From positions 186,001 to 250,000 of the forward strand of contig JBLWGC010000230.1 of the NCBI GenBank assembly GCA_048772705.1: a stretch of DNA of 64,000 nucleotides. The letters are read 5' to 3'. The notes below the pieces were generated by a model. It worked only from the letters and a program-made list of their open reading frames with translations. It had not been told where the DNA came from and did no database searches. The stretch is from Leidyana gryllorum EB-2025a (lineage: Eukaryota > Apicomplexa). Shown one piece after another: positions 12,081 to 22,472 of this stretch. Both the position numbers and the translations under genes were made by a program. The stretch's first letter is position 1. Every line of letters begins with the position of its first letter.

Positions 12081-14653
12081 TTAGACCAGAACCAAATTTC
12101 TCAGCGACTCTGCCGTGAGAGATGATAGCTCGCCTTGCTTGACATTCCACAAGTAATAGAATACCATGACCGCCAGCTGTCGGCGATCATTCGTCACTCA
12201 GAGAGAAAGGGAGACCAACTGACTCACCGGCTGCCCAGTGAAGCAGAACACCATCCAAAAGAGCATATTTCCCCAAGTCGGGTGAGCTTTTGACTGATGA
12301 GAGGTTCGTTTATTTCAATCAACGAACCCTCCTCCAGCAGGGTGCTCACCATGTGTCCATCAGTGACGATTGCCAGTGGTGTTTGCATAACAAAGGCGAA
12401 GAAGACCAGGCCGGTCCAGCCAATTCGCAAAGGTGCAACAACGAGATACTCGTGAGCTAATGCCGACAACACGAATACGGCTTGTCCAGCAATGAATTTC
12501 GATATCCCTAAAGAAGGAGAGAGAGCGATATTTGTTGAATGACTCCTGAACCACCACCACAACGCCTACCGCGGCTTAACAATGGCTTGTAAATATGTCG
12601 ATGACAAAAATTGTGTACAGGCTGAGAAGATAGATCAACAGATCGGATCGAGCGAGGGAGGGAGCGAGAGGGAGTAAGAAATTGCCCGGCGGCCACTCAC
12701 CAAGTTCCATTTGCGCCAATACTCCCCGAAGCCAGTCGCATTCCACCAATCCTCGTAGAAATTCGCATCTTCAAACCCTGTCACCTCCGCCAATAGACTC
12801 AACCAGTAATGGAAAAAGGCAAGGAATACCAGCAACCACACATACAACGTGGGCAGTGACAGCTTGAGCATCCGCTCAATGAAGTGACCCAGGAGTTTGA
12901 GCAAAGTAAAATCCTCGTCTATCACGGTGAACGTGCTCTGCACGATCACCACCATGTATTGTTCGACCAGTACCCTGAACACACAACAATCACCACCAAC
13001 AATTCAGGGGATATCTCACTTTATAGCAACAGTACACAGCAGAATCATCGTGCTGCATTGAGCAACCCGCATCCAATCCGTTCTTGGTGTCCGCGGATAA
13101 TACAGTTGAAAACACAGTGTTGGGTACGCCATGTACAAACCGAAATCCTTCACACCGAGGAACTTCTCAGGATACTCCTCGACAGCCTTCAGCTCCTCTT
13201 TGCTCGTGCACTTCGTGTTCAGATCCACATTCCGGACTTTGACGACGCGCACATCGTGTAGAACGTGGTGGAAACTGGCCAACTTGAGACACCACGTCAC
13301 AGAAGTAAACAGGATTGCCAACGACGACGCTGATAAGAGATTGTGAAATATCGGACACCCATACGACGATTACAGCATAACGCCACATAGCGACTACTCA
13401 GACACACCCACCAAAGTGTACCATGTTGACACACACACACACACACACCGAAGTGTGCCAAGTTGGCACACACACACACCGAAGTGTGCCAAGCTGGCAC
13501 ACAGCAGACAGTGTGTGTAACACACACATCTCGTGGAGGCATTGATGATCAAAGAGAGATCAATCTATATCACCACTCCTGACTGCTAAGTAGCTTACTG
13601 GGATCGATGGAGGTGTAGGTGACCAGGAAGTAGGGCAGCACCATCATGAGTACCGCCACCAATGTGACGAGCACCACATGCTGAGGGAAGGAAAGGTAAG
13701 GAGTTGATGTTTTTGATTTACCAAATGTTCGGCCGCCTCCTCAACGATTCGCTGGTCGTTCAACAAGTCTTGAACTTTGGCAACGAGAACTTTGGCACTC
13801 AAGTCTTCAAATCCCGTGAGACTAGTAATACTGGCTGACCAACAAGGCGGCGGCATCAACGGATGTCCCTCGATCAGTGCCTTTACCTTTCCGAGATGTG
13901 CTCGAAGGAGACACAGTGGGAACTTGCAGGTTCGGAGACGTCACCGCACGGACTGAGGGGGACTCTGGAGCCGGTGTTGGCTCCTCGTCTCCTTCTTTAG
14001 AATTTGCCGAGGCGAGAGAGCTTTTCCTCCGACGGCGAACGCTCGAGGTTGGGGGTGCTTTGGGTGAGACAACTGGAGACAGATCTGCATCCCCTGAAAC
14101 AGCAGTGCTCTCGGCTGCCAGTTTCTCTTGGCTTCGGATAAGTCTGAGGCTCGCAGTGAAATGTTGTGTGCGAGTTCGTTCAATCCAATAGCCACAGAAC
14201 GCAATAGCAATGAGCTGACTGGATTTTGAGCAGCAGAGGGCGGCGTAGAAAAGGGGTGTGGCATATTTCAGAGTGTTCGGGCGGGGAAGAGGGCGTTAGT
14301 TGGGTTATGTGGGGAGAAGGGAGTGTCAGTCTATTTTGGTGTGCCCACCATTATGATTCCACCGAGAGCAACGGCATTCTCTCTGAGGAAGCGCGTTGAG
14401 GGTATCCAAGAAACAAGAATGCCTATGGCGACAGAGTGTAGTGTAATGGAATGGAACGCTCAATATATATACCATATTTCATTATATTAGCCATGATTTC
14501 CCTCGCATTGGTTGCAAAGAATATGATCAGTAATAGGTTGGTTAATCCCCGGAATTCATGAAGTGTGATTTTACTCTCCGATAGGAACGGTTTATGGGGC
14601 CCCGGCTTGTGGCATACCGAGGCCACCGAATGGTACTCTCGCCGTTCGCCCAT
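12081..14653 (-). CDS. DGAT1: DGAT1-type acyl-CoA acyltransferase (MBOAT)
   Basis: 577 residues in 11 exons, complement(12081-12176, 12228-12293, 12350-12507, 12570-12621, 12701-12974, 13020-13329, 13599-13680, 13722-13834, 13887-14214, 14349-14422, 14473-14653). Family landmarks in order: FRGLTNLLLIIFFATNAREI (first membrane helix), YPTLCFQLYYPRTPRTDW, FYEDWWNATGFGEYWRKWN, FCHRHIYKPLLSRG, LSALAHEYLV with the catalytic His, and GNMLFWMVFCFTGQPLAV. The last motif resembles plant DGAT1 more than sterol acyltransferase. It should make triacylglycerol in the ER. A poly-Ser/Pro cytosolic loop follows the second helix. The 269-nt intron between 13330 and 13598 carries CA-rich repeats. Sterol O-acyltransferase is the alternative. 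Confidence 0.88.
13410..13530. repeat. CA-rich minisatellite with palindromic core inside a DGAT1 intron
   Basis: Within the longest intron of the acyltransferase gene. Runs of (CA)n alternate with a unit reading CCGAAGTGTGCCAAGTTGGC or close variants, present about three times. The unit core GTGTGCCAA/TTGGCACAC is an imperfect palindrome. The repeat inflates the intron to about five times the local norm. Confidence 0.75.
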
Positions 14654-14698
14654 GCCTACTCAGAGCATTGCGACAAAAACCAAAAAATCAACCTCATC

Positions 14699-15301
14699 AT
14701 GGGGGGCAGTCTGCTGCTTTGCCTGGCAATCCTGGTGACTACGTTCTGTACGACATTACTGAGCGAGTTGGTGGCGTGGTACTTTTGTTACCGCAAGCGA
14801 TCCTTCCAGGAAATCGTCGAGAAGGTGCATAAGAAAGAGGCCCAAGTGGCAGCTGAGAGGGCAAAATGTGCCAGCGAGCCACCCAACCGTCGCAAGCATA
14901 GCGCTGCTCGTCTCAAGATGTTCGAGGATCAACTCAAATCTATGACACAGGAGGCTGCCATGGCCTCTATGAAGGCGCAGGCCATCCCCGCAGTCTGTTT
15001 AGTTGTGGTTATCCCTTTCGTCATGAAAATGTTCCGAGGCAGCGTCGCCGCTACATTGCCATTCGAGCCCATATGGCCCTTCAGCCGCTTCCTCCACGAA
15101 GGTTTGGCCGACCCGCAGCCTACAGACTGCAGTGGAACCGCGATATACTTTCTCTCTGTGTCTGTCATGCGAGCCTTCGTCCGCCGTCTCATCCCCGCAC
15201 CCAAAATGCCTTCCTTGTGGGATCTTAGTCAAGACACCAACCGAGAAATCCCAGTCGCCGATGTTCAAACGACCACGACTTCTTCGTCCAAGAAGGACTA
15301 A
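14699..15301 (+). CDS. TMCO1: TMCO1 family ER membrane protein
   Basis: 200 residues, single exon. MGGSLLLCLAILVTTFCTTL is the first membrane helix. A charged coiled coil (KRSFQEIVEKVHKKEAQ ... RLKMFEDQLKSMTQEA) and further helices with GSVAATLPFEPIWPFSRF and DCSGTAIYFLSVSVMR follow. This matches TMCO1: helix, coiled coil, GRVVAKLPFxP-like loop, TTDCSFIFLY-like helix. Known role: ER calcium-load-activated channel and Oxa1-superfamily translocon factor. I prefer the Met at 14699 over an upstream in-frame Met at 14594, because TMCO1 begins directly with its first helix and the upstream choice would overlap the divergent DGAT1 coding region. Confidence 0.9.
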   Translation: MGGSLLLCLAILVTTFCTTLLSELVAWYFCYRKRSFQEIVEKVHKKEAQVAAERAKCASEPPNRRKHSAARLKMFEDQLKSMTQEAAMASMKAQAIPAVCLVVVIPFVMKMFRGSVAATLPFEPIWPFSRFLHEGLADPQPTDCSGTAIYFLSVSVMRAFVRRLIPAPKMPSLWDLSQDTNREIPVADVQTTTTSSSKKD

Positions 15302-15325
15302 GTCCCCTTTGGACAAATCCATTGA

Positions 15326-16109
15326 TCACAACTTCCGGGAACGGAACCACCGAGTGATGCATCTGAAAGAGGAGGATTTAGTTATACATTGCCCGTACAC
15401 CCGTCAAAGTCGCCCATACCTGCGTCCCCAAGCCTCTTTTTCGGTGTCAGTGAAATACACAAACTGTTGCGGAGCTCTACATGGGCCGCTATACACATCC
15501 GTCGGTGCGCACATCAATCCAGGTGCCTCCGGCACGTGCTCCCAATTCTCAGGACACTTCAGCGCTTCGATCGGGCCCACCGCGCAGTCCCATTTGAAGC
15601 CGCACTTCTTAGTCAATCTCTCCTTTGCTTCATTGTCAAATCCGCTCGTCGCCTCTTCTCCCTTACAGGCTCCCTTATAACTCCCCGGTGCGAGACAAAC
15701 ACCACTGCTACTCTTTGACCAACCCGACGGGCACTCGTGACCCTCCCAATCTGGTTCACACAAATCAATCTCATCTAGCGGGTGTGCGCGCGGGGCCTGC
15801 TGACTGCTTTCCAACTCAGCCTCCTTCAAAATGCTAGGAGGAGGCGCGTTCCCGAGAACATCCTCGTCAAATGGCACATCAACCTCTTCCTGTTCAGTGA
15901 GTGTGTGTGGGCGGGCTCACAGACATCTATCATCACTCACGTCAGGTTCCTCTACCAGATTGTCAAGTGCTTCCCCCACTGCGTCGTCATTCATAGTGTT
16001 TAGTAAATCCTTCAAAGAACAAACGGTTTCCCCTATCACAACTACACTGTCCTCTCACTGGATCAGCTGCCAGGGCCAAGACAGCAATCATCATCTGTGA
16101 GACCAACAT
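15326..16109 (-). CDS. Secreted CPW-WPC domain protein
   Basis: 208 residues, complement(15326-15362, 15420-15889, 15941-16009, 16059-16109). A signal peptide (MLVSQMMIAVLALAADP) is followed by an acidic stretch and two CPW-WPC units. The first, CPSGWSKSSSGVCLAP ... YKGACK ... KKCGFKWDC, keeps the CP-x-x-W, PxxYxGxC and C-x-x-x-W-x-C signature. The second, CPENWEHVPEAPGLMCAP ... YSGPC ... RRCITRWF, lacks the final WPC cysteine after splicing. CPW-WPC proteins are surface or secreted proteins of alveolates; in Plasmodium they sit on zygotes and ookinetes. Function here is unknown. The stop is 24 bp from the convergent TMCO1 stop. Confidence 0.8.
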
Positions 16110-16163
16110 CTTCCCAATAAAAGTGAATGAGTCCAAACACGCCTCCGCCAGCGAGCGAGCGAA

Positions 16164-16192
16164 CGTGTGTGTGCGCGCGCGTGTGTATGTCT
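16164..16192. repeat. Alternating GT/GC tract (Z-DNA-prone)
   Basis: A run of (GT)n(GC)n(GT)n lies in the 101-bp spacer upstream of the CPW-WPC gene. It is strictly alternating purine-pyrimidine for about 24 bp. Any promoter role is inference. Confidence 0.6.
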
Positions 16193-16210
16193 AGTCACGG
16201 CCGCGTACAT

Positions 16211-17467
16211 TCAGATGTTCCGTGAAGGTGGCAATTGCCCTTTGCAGTTGGCAATCAGCGCTTTGGCATCGGTTTCAACTCGACTCAAGTCAAGTCCACC
16301 GGTGCCAAGAATACTTAGTTCTAGATTAAGAGGAGAATCATCATCAAAGCTGTGACCTTCCTCTGACACTTTATTCAAAGGGGCGGCACCAGCCTGCGGA
16401 GGTCCAGTATTCTTTGGGTTCGGTGTATTGTAGAGGTAGAAAGAATTCGCACCCCACTCAGTTCCGTTTTCCGAATAAGCCAACGAGTTGTCCAGCCCCG
16501 GGCCTGGGGGCTTGGCCATGGGCCTTAGGCTGCTTCCGCTGATCGACGACACATTGAGCATAGACGAGTTTAGGAAGGATGACTGATTCAAAGCCGCGTT
16601 ATTGCCGCTCAGAGTCCGAGCCAAGGGCGAAGCAGCCAGAGAATTATGTCGGGCGGCAGGCACATTAGGCCCGCGAGGAGGGTGCAGTGACCGAAGCGTC
16701 CGTTCGACTGACTGTTCGAGCTGAGGGAGGACAATTTGAGCAACTTTGGCGGCGAGAGACTCTTCGCAGATTGGTTCGGGTTGGGGTGGCGCGTTGTCTC
16801 TATCTTCCTGTTGTTCTATGTGACGGTCCAACGTGTCTTGCAGATGGGCAACTTTGGCTTCCAACTGTTGGTGTCGGTCCTTGATGAGCTGATGTACGAT
16901 TTTGAGCCGATCGTCGAGATGCTCGATCGCTTTGACCACAGCACCCATTGAGTTGGACAGCATTGTTTGTATTTTATCTAGAGACGCTTGCGTATTTACG
17001 GGTGCAAGGCTTCTGCGGGCACCCGAGTTCAGGTAGTCAGAATCAGCAGGGCTTTCAGACGGGAAGTCAATGTCAGTTGTAGGGACGCGGTCCATACAGG
17101 ACGACGCATCTGTAGTCTCATTTTGGCGACAGACAGACCCCGTTCGCTTGGCGGCGGGCGCATGATAGACATGATGATGTCTGGTGCCCTTATTGTCTAT
17201 GGGATCGGAGGAGCGCAGATTGTGCGGAAAGGCCTTCTGGGAACTGTCGCGTCGCTGTCGACAGGGAGAGGGATTAAAGGTCTCGGAGGGGGCTCGAGAT
17301 AGTCGTGCTCCTCGAGGTTGGGTTAAGCTTTGGGATGCTCTGGAAGCCGCTACTAGACTTCCTGACGATTGCCTTGAAACGTAGCCGTTGGCATAGGGGT
17401 TGTGGTTGGCGGAAGCGAAGGATGGCTGCTGAGGCCCTTCAGCTGTGTAAAGTTCGCTACGACCCAT
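16211..17467 (-). CDS. Unrecognised Ser/Asn-rich coiled-coil protein
   Basis: 418 residues, single exon, unusual for this window. No family recognised. The first 140 residues are Ser/Arg/Pro-rich. A coiled-coil segment spans about residues 165-260 (LDKIQTMLSNSMGAVVKAIE, RLKIVHQLIKDRHQQLEAKV). The C-terminal 150 residues are Asn/Ser/Pro-rich and end with short leucine-containing elements. No signal peptide or membrane segment. The ATG lies 66 bp from the divergent Ca2+-ATPase ATG, which fits a shared promoter. A cytoskeletal or scaffolding role is possible but unsupported. Confidence 0.75.
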   Translation of the reverse strand: MGRSELYTAEGPQQPSFASANHNPYANGYVSRQSSGSLVAASRASQSLTQPRGARLSRAPSETFNPSPCRQRRDSSQKAFPHNLRSSDPIDNKGTRHHHVYHAPAAKRTGSVCRQNETTDASSCMDRVPTTDIDFPSESPADSDYLNSGARRSLAPVNTQASLDKIQTMLSNSMGAVVKAIEHLDDRLKIVHQLIKDRHQQLEAKVAHLQDTLDRHIEQQEDRDNAPPQPEPICEESLAAKVAQIVLPQLEQSVERTLRSLHPPRGPNVPAARHNSLAASPLARTLSGNNAALNQSSFLNSSMLNVSSISGSSLRPMAKPPGPGLDNSLAYSENGTEWGANSFYLYNTPNPKNTGPPQAGAAPLNKVSEEGHSFDDDSPLNLELSILGTGGLDLSRVETDAKALIANCKGQLPPSRNI

Positions 17468-17533
17468 TTGAACTTGTTCTTTTTGGAAGGTAGGTGCGCA
17501 CTCTGTTGCTTGGCTTGCCTTGCATGCACTTCA

Positions 17534-20500
17534 ATGTCATCGGATGAGGACAGAGCCACAGTAGAGCTATCTTTGGATGCTTCTGACACTGTCAATGACT
17601 ACTATCCCGCCCTACCAGTCTTCAAACAGTGCTCCAATGTGCATCGAGCCTCTCTACCCCCTCAACGAGCCGAGTCTGTCCGCCGACGCCTACAGCGGCA
17701 AGGTGTGGTACCAGCAGATGACCTCAGATTAGAAGCGCCTCTGAACGCGGCCTTTGGCTGCAGGTTACAGGAGGTGGTGTCGGCATACGTCAAAAGGACT
17801 AAGCACGAAGATGTTGACATTCTGCGCTCTCATGGAGGCACCTCTCGCTTCTTATGGGATCTTTGTGTGGTTCCTCAAGATGGCGTCGAGAGCTCGATTG
17901 AGGTGGCTCGCAGGGCCGAGATTTTCGGCCGCAACGAGATGCCTCGCAAGGCTATGACACCGTTTTGGAGACTTCTCTGGGACGCAGGAGCAGATCCAAT
18001 GTTGAGGATTTTGATGGTGGCGGCAATTGTCAGTCTGGCTTTGGGCATTGCCTTTGGAGAGAACCCCAAGATTGAATGGATTGAAGGTGCGGCGATCTTC
18101 ATGGCCGTATGCATAGTTATGTGCGTCACCGCCTTGAACGACTATTTCAAGGAACGCCAATTCGCAAACTTGTACGCGCAAGAGGAGAAATTCTGCAACG
18201 TAGTCCGTGACGACGGCCAGCTGCAGCGGATCAAAGTAGAAGAGCTCGTGGTTGGCGATATCATTGTACTGGAAACTGGAGATGAAATCCCTGCAGATGC
18301 ATTGGTCTTGTCCTGCCACACGTGAGCACAAACGTGTGTGAGGAGACACACAATCTCTCTCTTTTTCTTTCAGGTTATCAATTGACGAGTCCTCACTGAC
18401 GGGAGAGTCCGATGCCATTGTCAAGAAGAGCATCGACCAATGCATCAAAGAGGCAGACGCTCTGCTCGCCGGCAGCACTCCTCTGAAGCCGCGAAATGCC
18501 CACCACCAAATCCCTTCGCCGGTGTTGCTGTCCGGATCGGTAGTAACTAACGGCACAGCTCGAGCTGTGGTGGTCGCAGTGGGAGTTCACAGCCAAGTCG
18601 GCAAGCTTTTCACCAAGTTGACGGTGGACACAGAACCGACGCCTCTACAAAGTGAGTGTCCATCTTGATTTTTGATTTCAACGAGGCCTCCTCTTTCTAT
18701 CAGACAAGCTGAACGCATTGGCTCGTGACATTGGGAAGATTGGTTTTATGGCCGCTTTGATCACATTGGTCGTGTTGGTGGCTGAGTACTTTATATTGGG
18801 TACAGTCCAAGATGACGATTTCGAGACTAATGGTGCCAGTGTGGCGAGTGCCATGGTGGATTATGTCGTGGTGGCCATTACCATCATCGTTGTGGCCGTA
18901 CCCGAAGGCCTCCCGTTGGCTGTGACGATCTCGTTGGCTTTCAGTGTAGGACGAATGTTGAAGGATCAGAATTATGTGAGGAAATTAGCCGCTTGTGAGA
19001 CAATGGGTGGAGCCAATGAGATTTGCTCCGACAAGACCGGAACATTGACGAAGAATCAAATGGAGGTAGAGGCGTTCTGGAATGGGAGTGTGTTGAGTGG
19101 GAATATCAATACCTCAAGTAATGATGAGATCCCGTTGCCCCCAACACGCTTCAAGAATATTGTGGCAGAAAATATTGCTGTGAACTCGACCGGGTATCTT
19201 GAGAAGCACGACGTTGAGATTGCAGACGGTACTGGGAGACAAAAGGAGGTTGTTCGTCAAGTCGGTAGCCCGACGGAATGCGCTTTGCTCCTATTCATCC
19301 AAAATCTTGGCTATGACTATGACCACATCCGCCGCATGTACGCTGGGATCGAGCCCTACGAAGCTCCCACCCCACGATCCTTACTGATGAGAGTGCCCAC
19401 TCAGACGTCAGCACCTCAGGAAGACCTTATAGTGTTCAAGGTGCCTTTCAGTAGCGACAGAAAGGCGATGAGTACCATTGTCAAGCACCCCACCAATCCT
19501 GACCAATACCGCATCTTTGTCAAAGGCGCGGCGGAGGTTGTTTTGCGACGATGTACCTCGCGGGTAGACTCCGAAGGAGATCTCAAGGCTCTGACCGAAA
19601 CGAAGATTGATCGAATTGAGTCCGTTATCATCAATCAGTTGGCGAGCTTGGCTCTCAGGACTATTTGCTTGGCATTCAGAGATTTTAGTGCGGATGAGCT
19701 ACCGGACTGGCAAGCTCCTGAGGAGGCTAATTCCCTCTTCCTGAATTGCGAGTCGAATTTGATATGTCTGGGGATTGCTGGAATACGCGATCCGGTTCGC
19801 GAAGAGGTACCAGGAGCAGTCCGAAAATGCCAGGCCGCTGGTATTCGAGTTAGAATGTGTACAGGAGATAATATCGAGACCGCCAAACAGATCGCACTCA
19901 AGGCGTGCGTCTACCACCCCGAACAAGGAGGAATTGCAATGTTGGGCCCCGACTTCCTCAAACTCGTGGGCGGCGTGGTGTGTTCCAAGTGTCAAACCGA
20001 AAAGTGCCCTTGTGAAGGCGGAATGTCGGACCCGTCTCAAGCTGTCGACGACGCATGTCCAGCTTTGGAGACGGAGTTGGTGAACGAGGAAGACGTGGAA
20101 TCCCAACAGAAGAAGTGCTGTCGTCCCCGCAAGAAGGATCAATTGGGCGGACAAAGTCCGACTGGCGGCGGCTCGCAACGAGTTGACGTTCTCGGAGATC
20201 CAGAAGCCTTTGAGCGGATTGCTGACAGACTCGAAGTGTTGGCACGATCCCAACCAACCGACAAGTACGCCCTGGTTACCGGGCTCAAGAACCGCGGAGC
20301 TATCGTGGCCGTGACTGGTGACGGCACCAATGACGCTCCGGCGCTGAAGAAAGCTGATGTCGGATTTGCGATGGGGATAACGGGCAAAGAAGTGGCCAAA
20401 CAGGCAGCCGATATTGTCTTGTTGGACGACAACTTTGAGTCGATTGTGCGAGCGTGCAAATGGGGTCGCAACATCTACGACAATATTCAGCGATTCTTAC

Positions 20501-22432
20501 AGTTCCAAATCACTGTCAATGCTGTCGCTGTGTTGACAGCTTTCATCGGAGCTGTTATTCTGAGAGAATCGCCGTTGAGTGCAGTGCAATTGCTCTGGGT
20601 GAACCTCATTATGGACACCTTCGCGGCTCTGGCCCTAGCTACAGAGCTTCCAACCGATAAGCTCCTCAATAGAGCTCCTCATTCCCGGAATGAGTATCTA
20701 GTTAGTAAGGTGAGACCGATTTGAGCGCTTTACTTCGAAGACACCGATTAATCTTTGATTTTTCTCTCCCGCAGACGATGTTCAGGAACATCATTGGCCA
20801 AGTTATTTATCAATTCGGAGTTATGCTGGCTGTTATCTTCTCCGGCGAATGTTGGCTTCCAGAATTCGAAGCGGACTTGCCAGATACATCAGCATATCCA
20901 GGGTTTACTCAATTCAGCCAAACCTGTGGGAACGGAAGGACAGTTCGATCCGGGCGGCTATATCACCCATTCAGTCACAACCAGGACTACCGGAGTGAAT
21001 GGGCAGTGGTGAGTTTGGCAGTGATGAATAGCGGACTCTCTCTTTCTCCAATTTCTCCCCCTTGCAGAACATTACTCCTTCGCGACATTATACGTATGTC
21101 TTCAACATATTTGTATTCATGCAAGCCTTCAATTTACTCAATGCACGGAAGATTGGAGCACACGAGTACGCCATTTTCAAGGGTGTTCTGACCAACAAGT
21201 ATTGGATGGGCATCCTCGCCTTCATCATTGTCTCCCAAGTCCTTTTGGTGGAGTTCGGCGGTTACGCTCTGAGCTGCCACATCCACGGGCTGACCTGGCA
21301 ACAGTGGCTGTTGTGTTTGGCCTTCGGCTTTGGCTCTTGGGTTGTAGCTTTCTTGGTGAAATTACTCCCGACGAAGATTGTCCAAGCGCTGCCCGAAACG
21401 GGTGCCAAGGAAGTCAACCCGTTGGACGAGCCCACGAGCTTGGCTCTCGCTAGCCGCGGCAGGTACGTTTTGATTTCATTTATCGTTGTGTTTTCCTCTG
21501 CACGCGTTCTCCCCCTCTGTGCCCTTACGTTGAGAGAAGACCATACATGGTGGGAGGGGAGAGGATCATGAGTATTATTGCATGAGTGTGGCGAATGCAA
21601 GGCAATATGCCAGCAGTGAAGCGTGGGGATCTCCTCCGCCGCATATATCATCGATGATCACACGGGAATTGTCCTCCTATCTTGCCTCGCGAAGAAGACT
21701 ATATGTGCATCCTGCTCACGGCCGCAAGCGCGTGACTCTCGTCCTCGGCCCGCGGGGTGCTCGGGAGCTCGAGGTCCCGTTCTTGCCGGACGGGGTGATG
21801 CGTGCAGACTCCGATGTCGGGACCCAACAACGGTCGGGCTTAGAAAGTGCCGAGAGGGACCACCTCTTAACGGCTCTGAGCGTCGATATTCATCACCCCA
21901 CATCGGAGGAAGATGCCATCCCGGGGAGTGCTCCCATCATGCATGATATTTTACCGGACGACGAGAAGTTCAGTCACAACGCTTTTGGTCATCAACGGTC
22001 TCCGCCGAGTGGGATCTCCCTCATTGACACCCCAGACTGCTCCATATGTGGGCAGTTAATGCCTATCCCTCTGCCGGAAGACATGTTTGGAAAATCCAAT
22101 CTCCGCTGCCCACCATGTTCCCGATTGATGCTTGATGATGATATCTGGGGGATGAAATAATGAGATGATGCGCTTTAGGATATCGTCGGGACGGATTAGC
22201 GCTCGCATGAATTTGATGAGCACCCAGGACGCCTCAAGAGTCAGAGCATCCATAGTTTCGAGCATTGGACGGTGAGTTATATCTATCTCTACAAGTTCAC
22301 ATGTTGACTATTCTTTGCAGAGTCACTGGAGATTCAAGTGATCGACGACGGAGGGGCACTCAAAGTTCCACCACGCCCAGCCTCCCAGGTCCCGCAGGGA
22401 TCGCTGTGAACGAGAATTCCGCCCCAATGTAG
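17534..22432 (+). CDS. P-type Ca2+ ATPase, plasma-membrane (PMCA/P2B) type
   Basis: Exons 17534-18321, 18374-18651, 18704-20709, 20775-21008, 21068-21462, then in one model 22179-22271 and 22321-22432 (1301 residues). Landmarks: SLTGESDA (actuator), [20 protein letters not shown] (M4), [13 protein letters not shown] with the phosphorylated Asp near residue 465, [20 protein letters not shown], and [18 protein letters not shown] (M6 with Asn/Asp Ca2+ ligands). It exports cytosolic Ca2+. A Cys-rich insert (about residues 780-850: [16 protein letters not shown] ... KKCCRPRKK) interrupts the cytosolic catalytic region. The C-terminus is uncertain. A 716-nt intron (21463-22178) would lead to a Ser/Arg-rich tail. 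Alternatively, splicing 21462 to 21617 gives a longer tail ending at 22160. Both are in frame. Confidence 0.9.
21582..22160 (+). CDS. ORF inside the last large intron of the Ca2+ ATPase; alternative C-terminal exon or nested gene
   Basis: 192-codon open frame with an ATG at 21582 and a stop at 22160. The length makes chance openness unlikely. It has a basic, hydrophobic first third ([20 protein letters not shown]), an acidic middle, and a C-x2-C ... C-x2-C zinc-binding-like end ([11 protein letters not shown] ... [11 protein letters not shown]). It can be read as an alternative last exon of the ATPase from 21617 (acceptor GCCAGCAG), or as an independent small gene. The next 22179 exon would then belong to a different isoform. 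No known PMCA tail resembles it. Confidence 0.4.
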   Translation: MSVANARQYASSEAWGSPPPHISSMITRELSSYLASRRRLYVHPAHGRKRVTLVLGPRGARELEVPFLPDGVMRADSDVGTQQRSGLESAERDHLLTALSVDIHHPTSEEDAIPGSAPIMHDILPDDEKFSHNAFGHQRSPPSGISLIDTPDCSICGQLMPIPLPEDMFGKSNLRCPPCSRLMLDDDIWGMK

Positions 22433-22472
22433 GCAAACTTTTGGTGCTGCGTTGTAGAAAAAACCTGTTTCA

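Noticed and set aside
13297-13542. Cys/His/Val-rich 81-codon minus-strand frame
   Set aside because: It is translation of the CA-rich repeat inside a DGAT1 intron.
18718-20724. Ca2+ ATPase as a stand-alone 668-residue pump starting at 18718
   Set aside because: The first codon there is not ATG, and the actuator domain and first helices lie in two upstream exons that join in frame.
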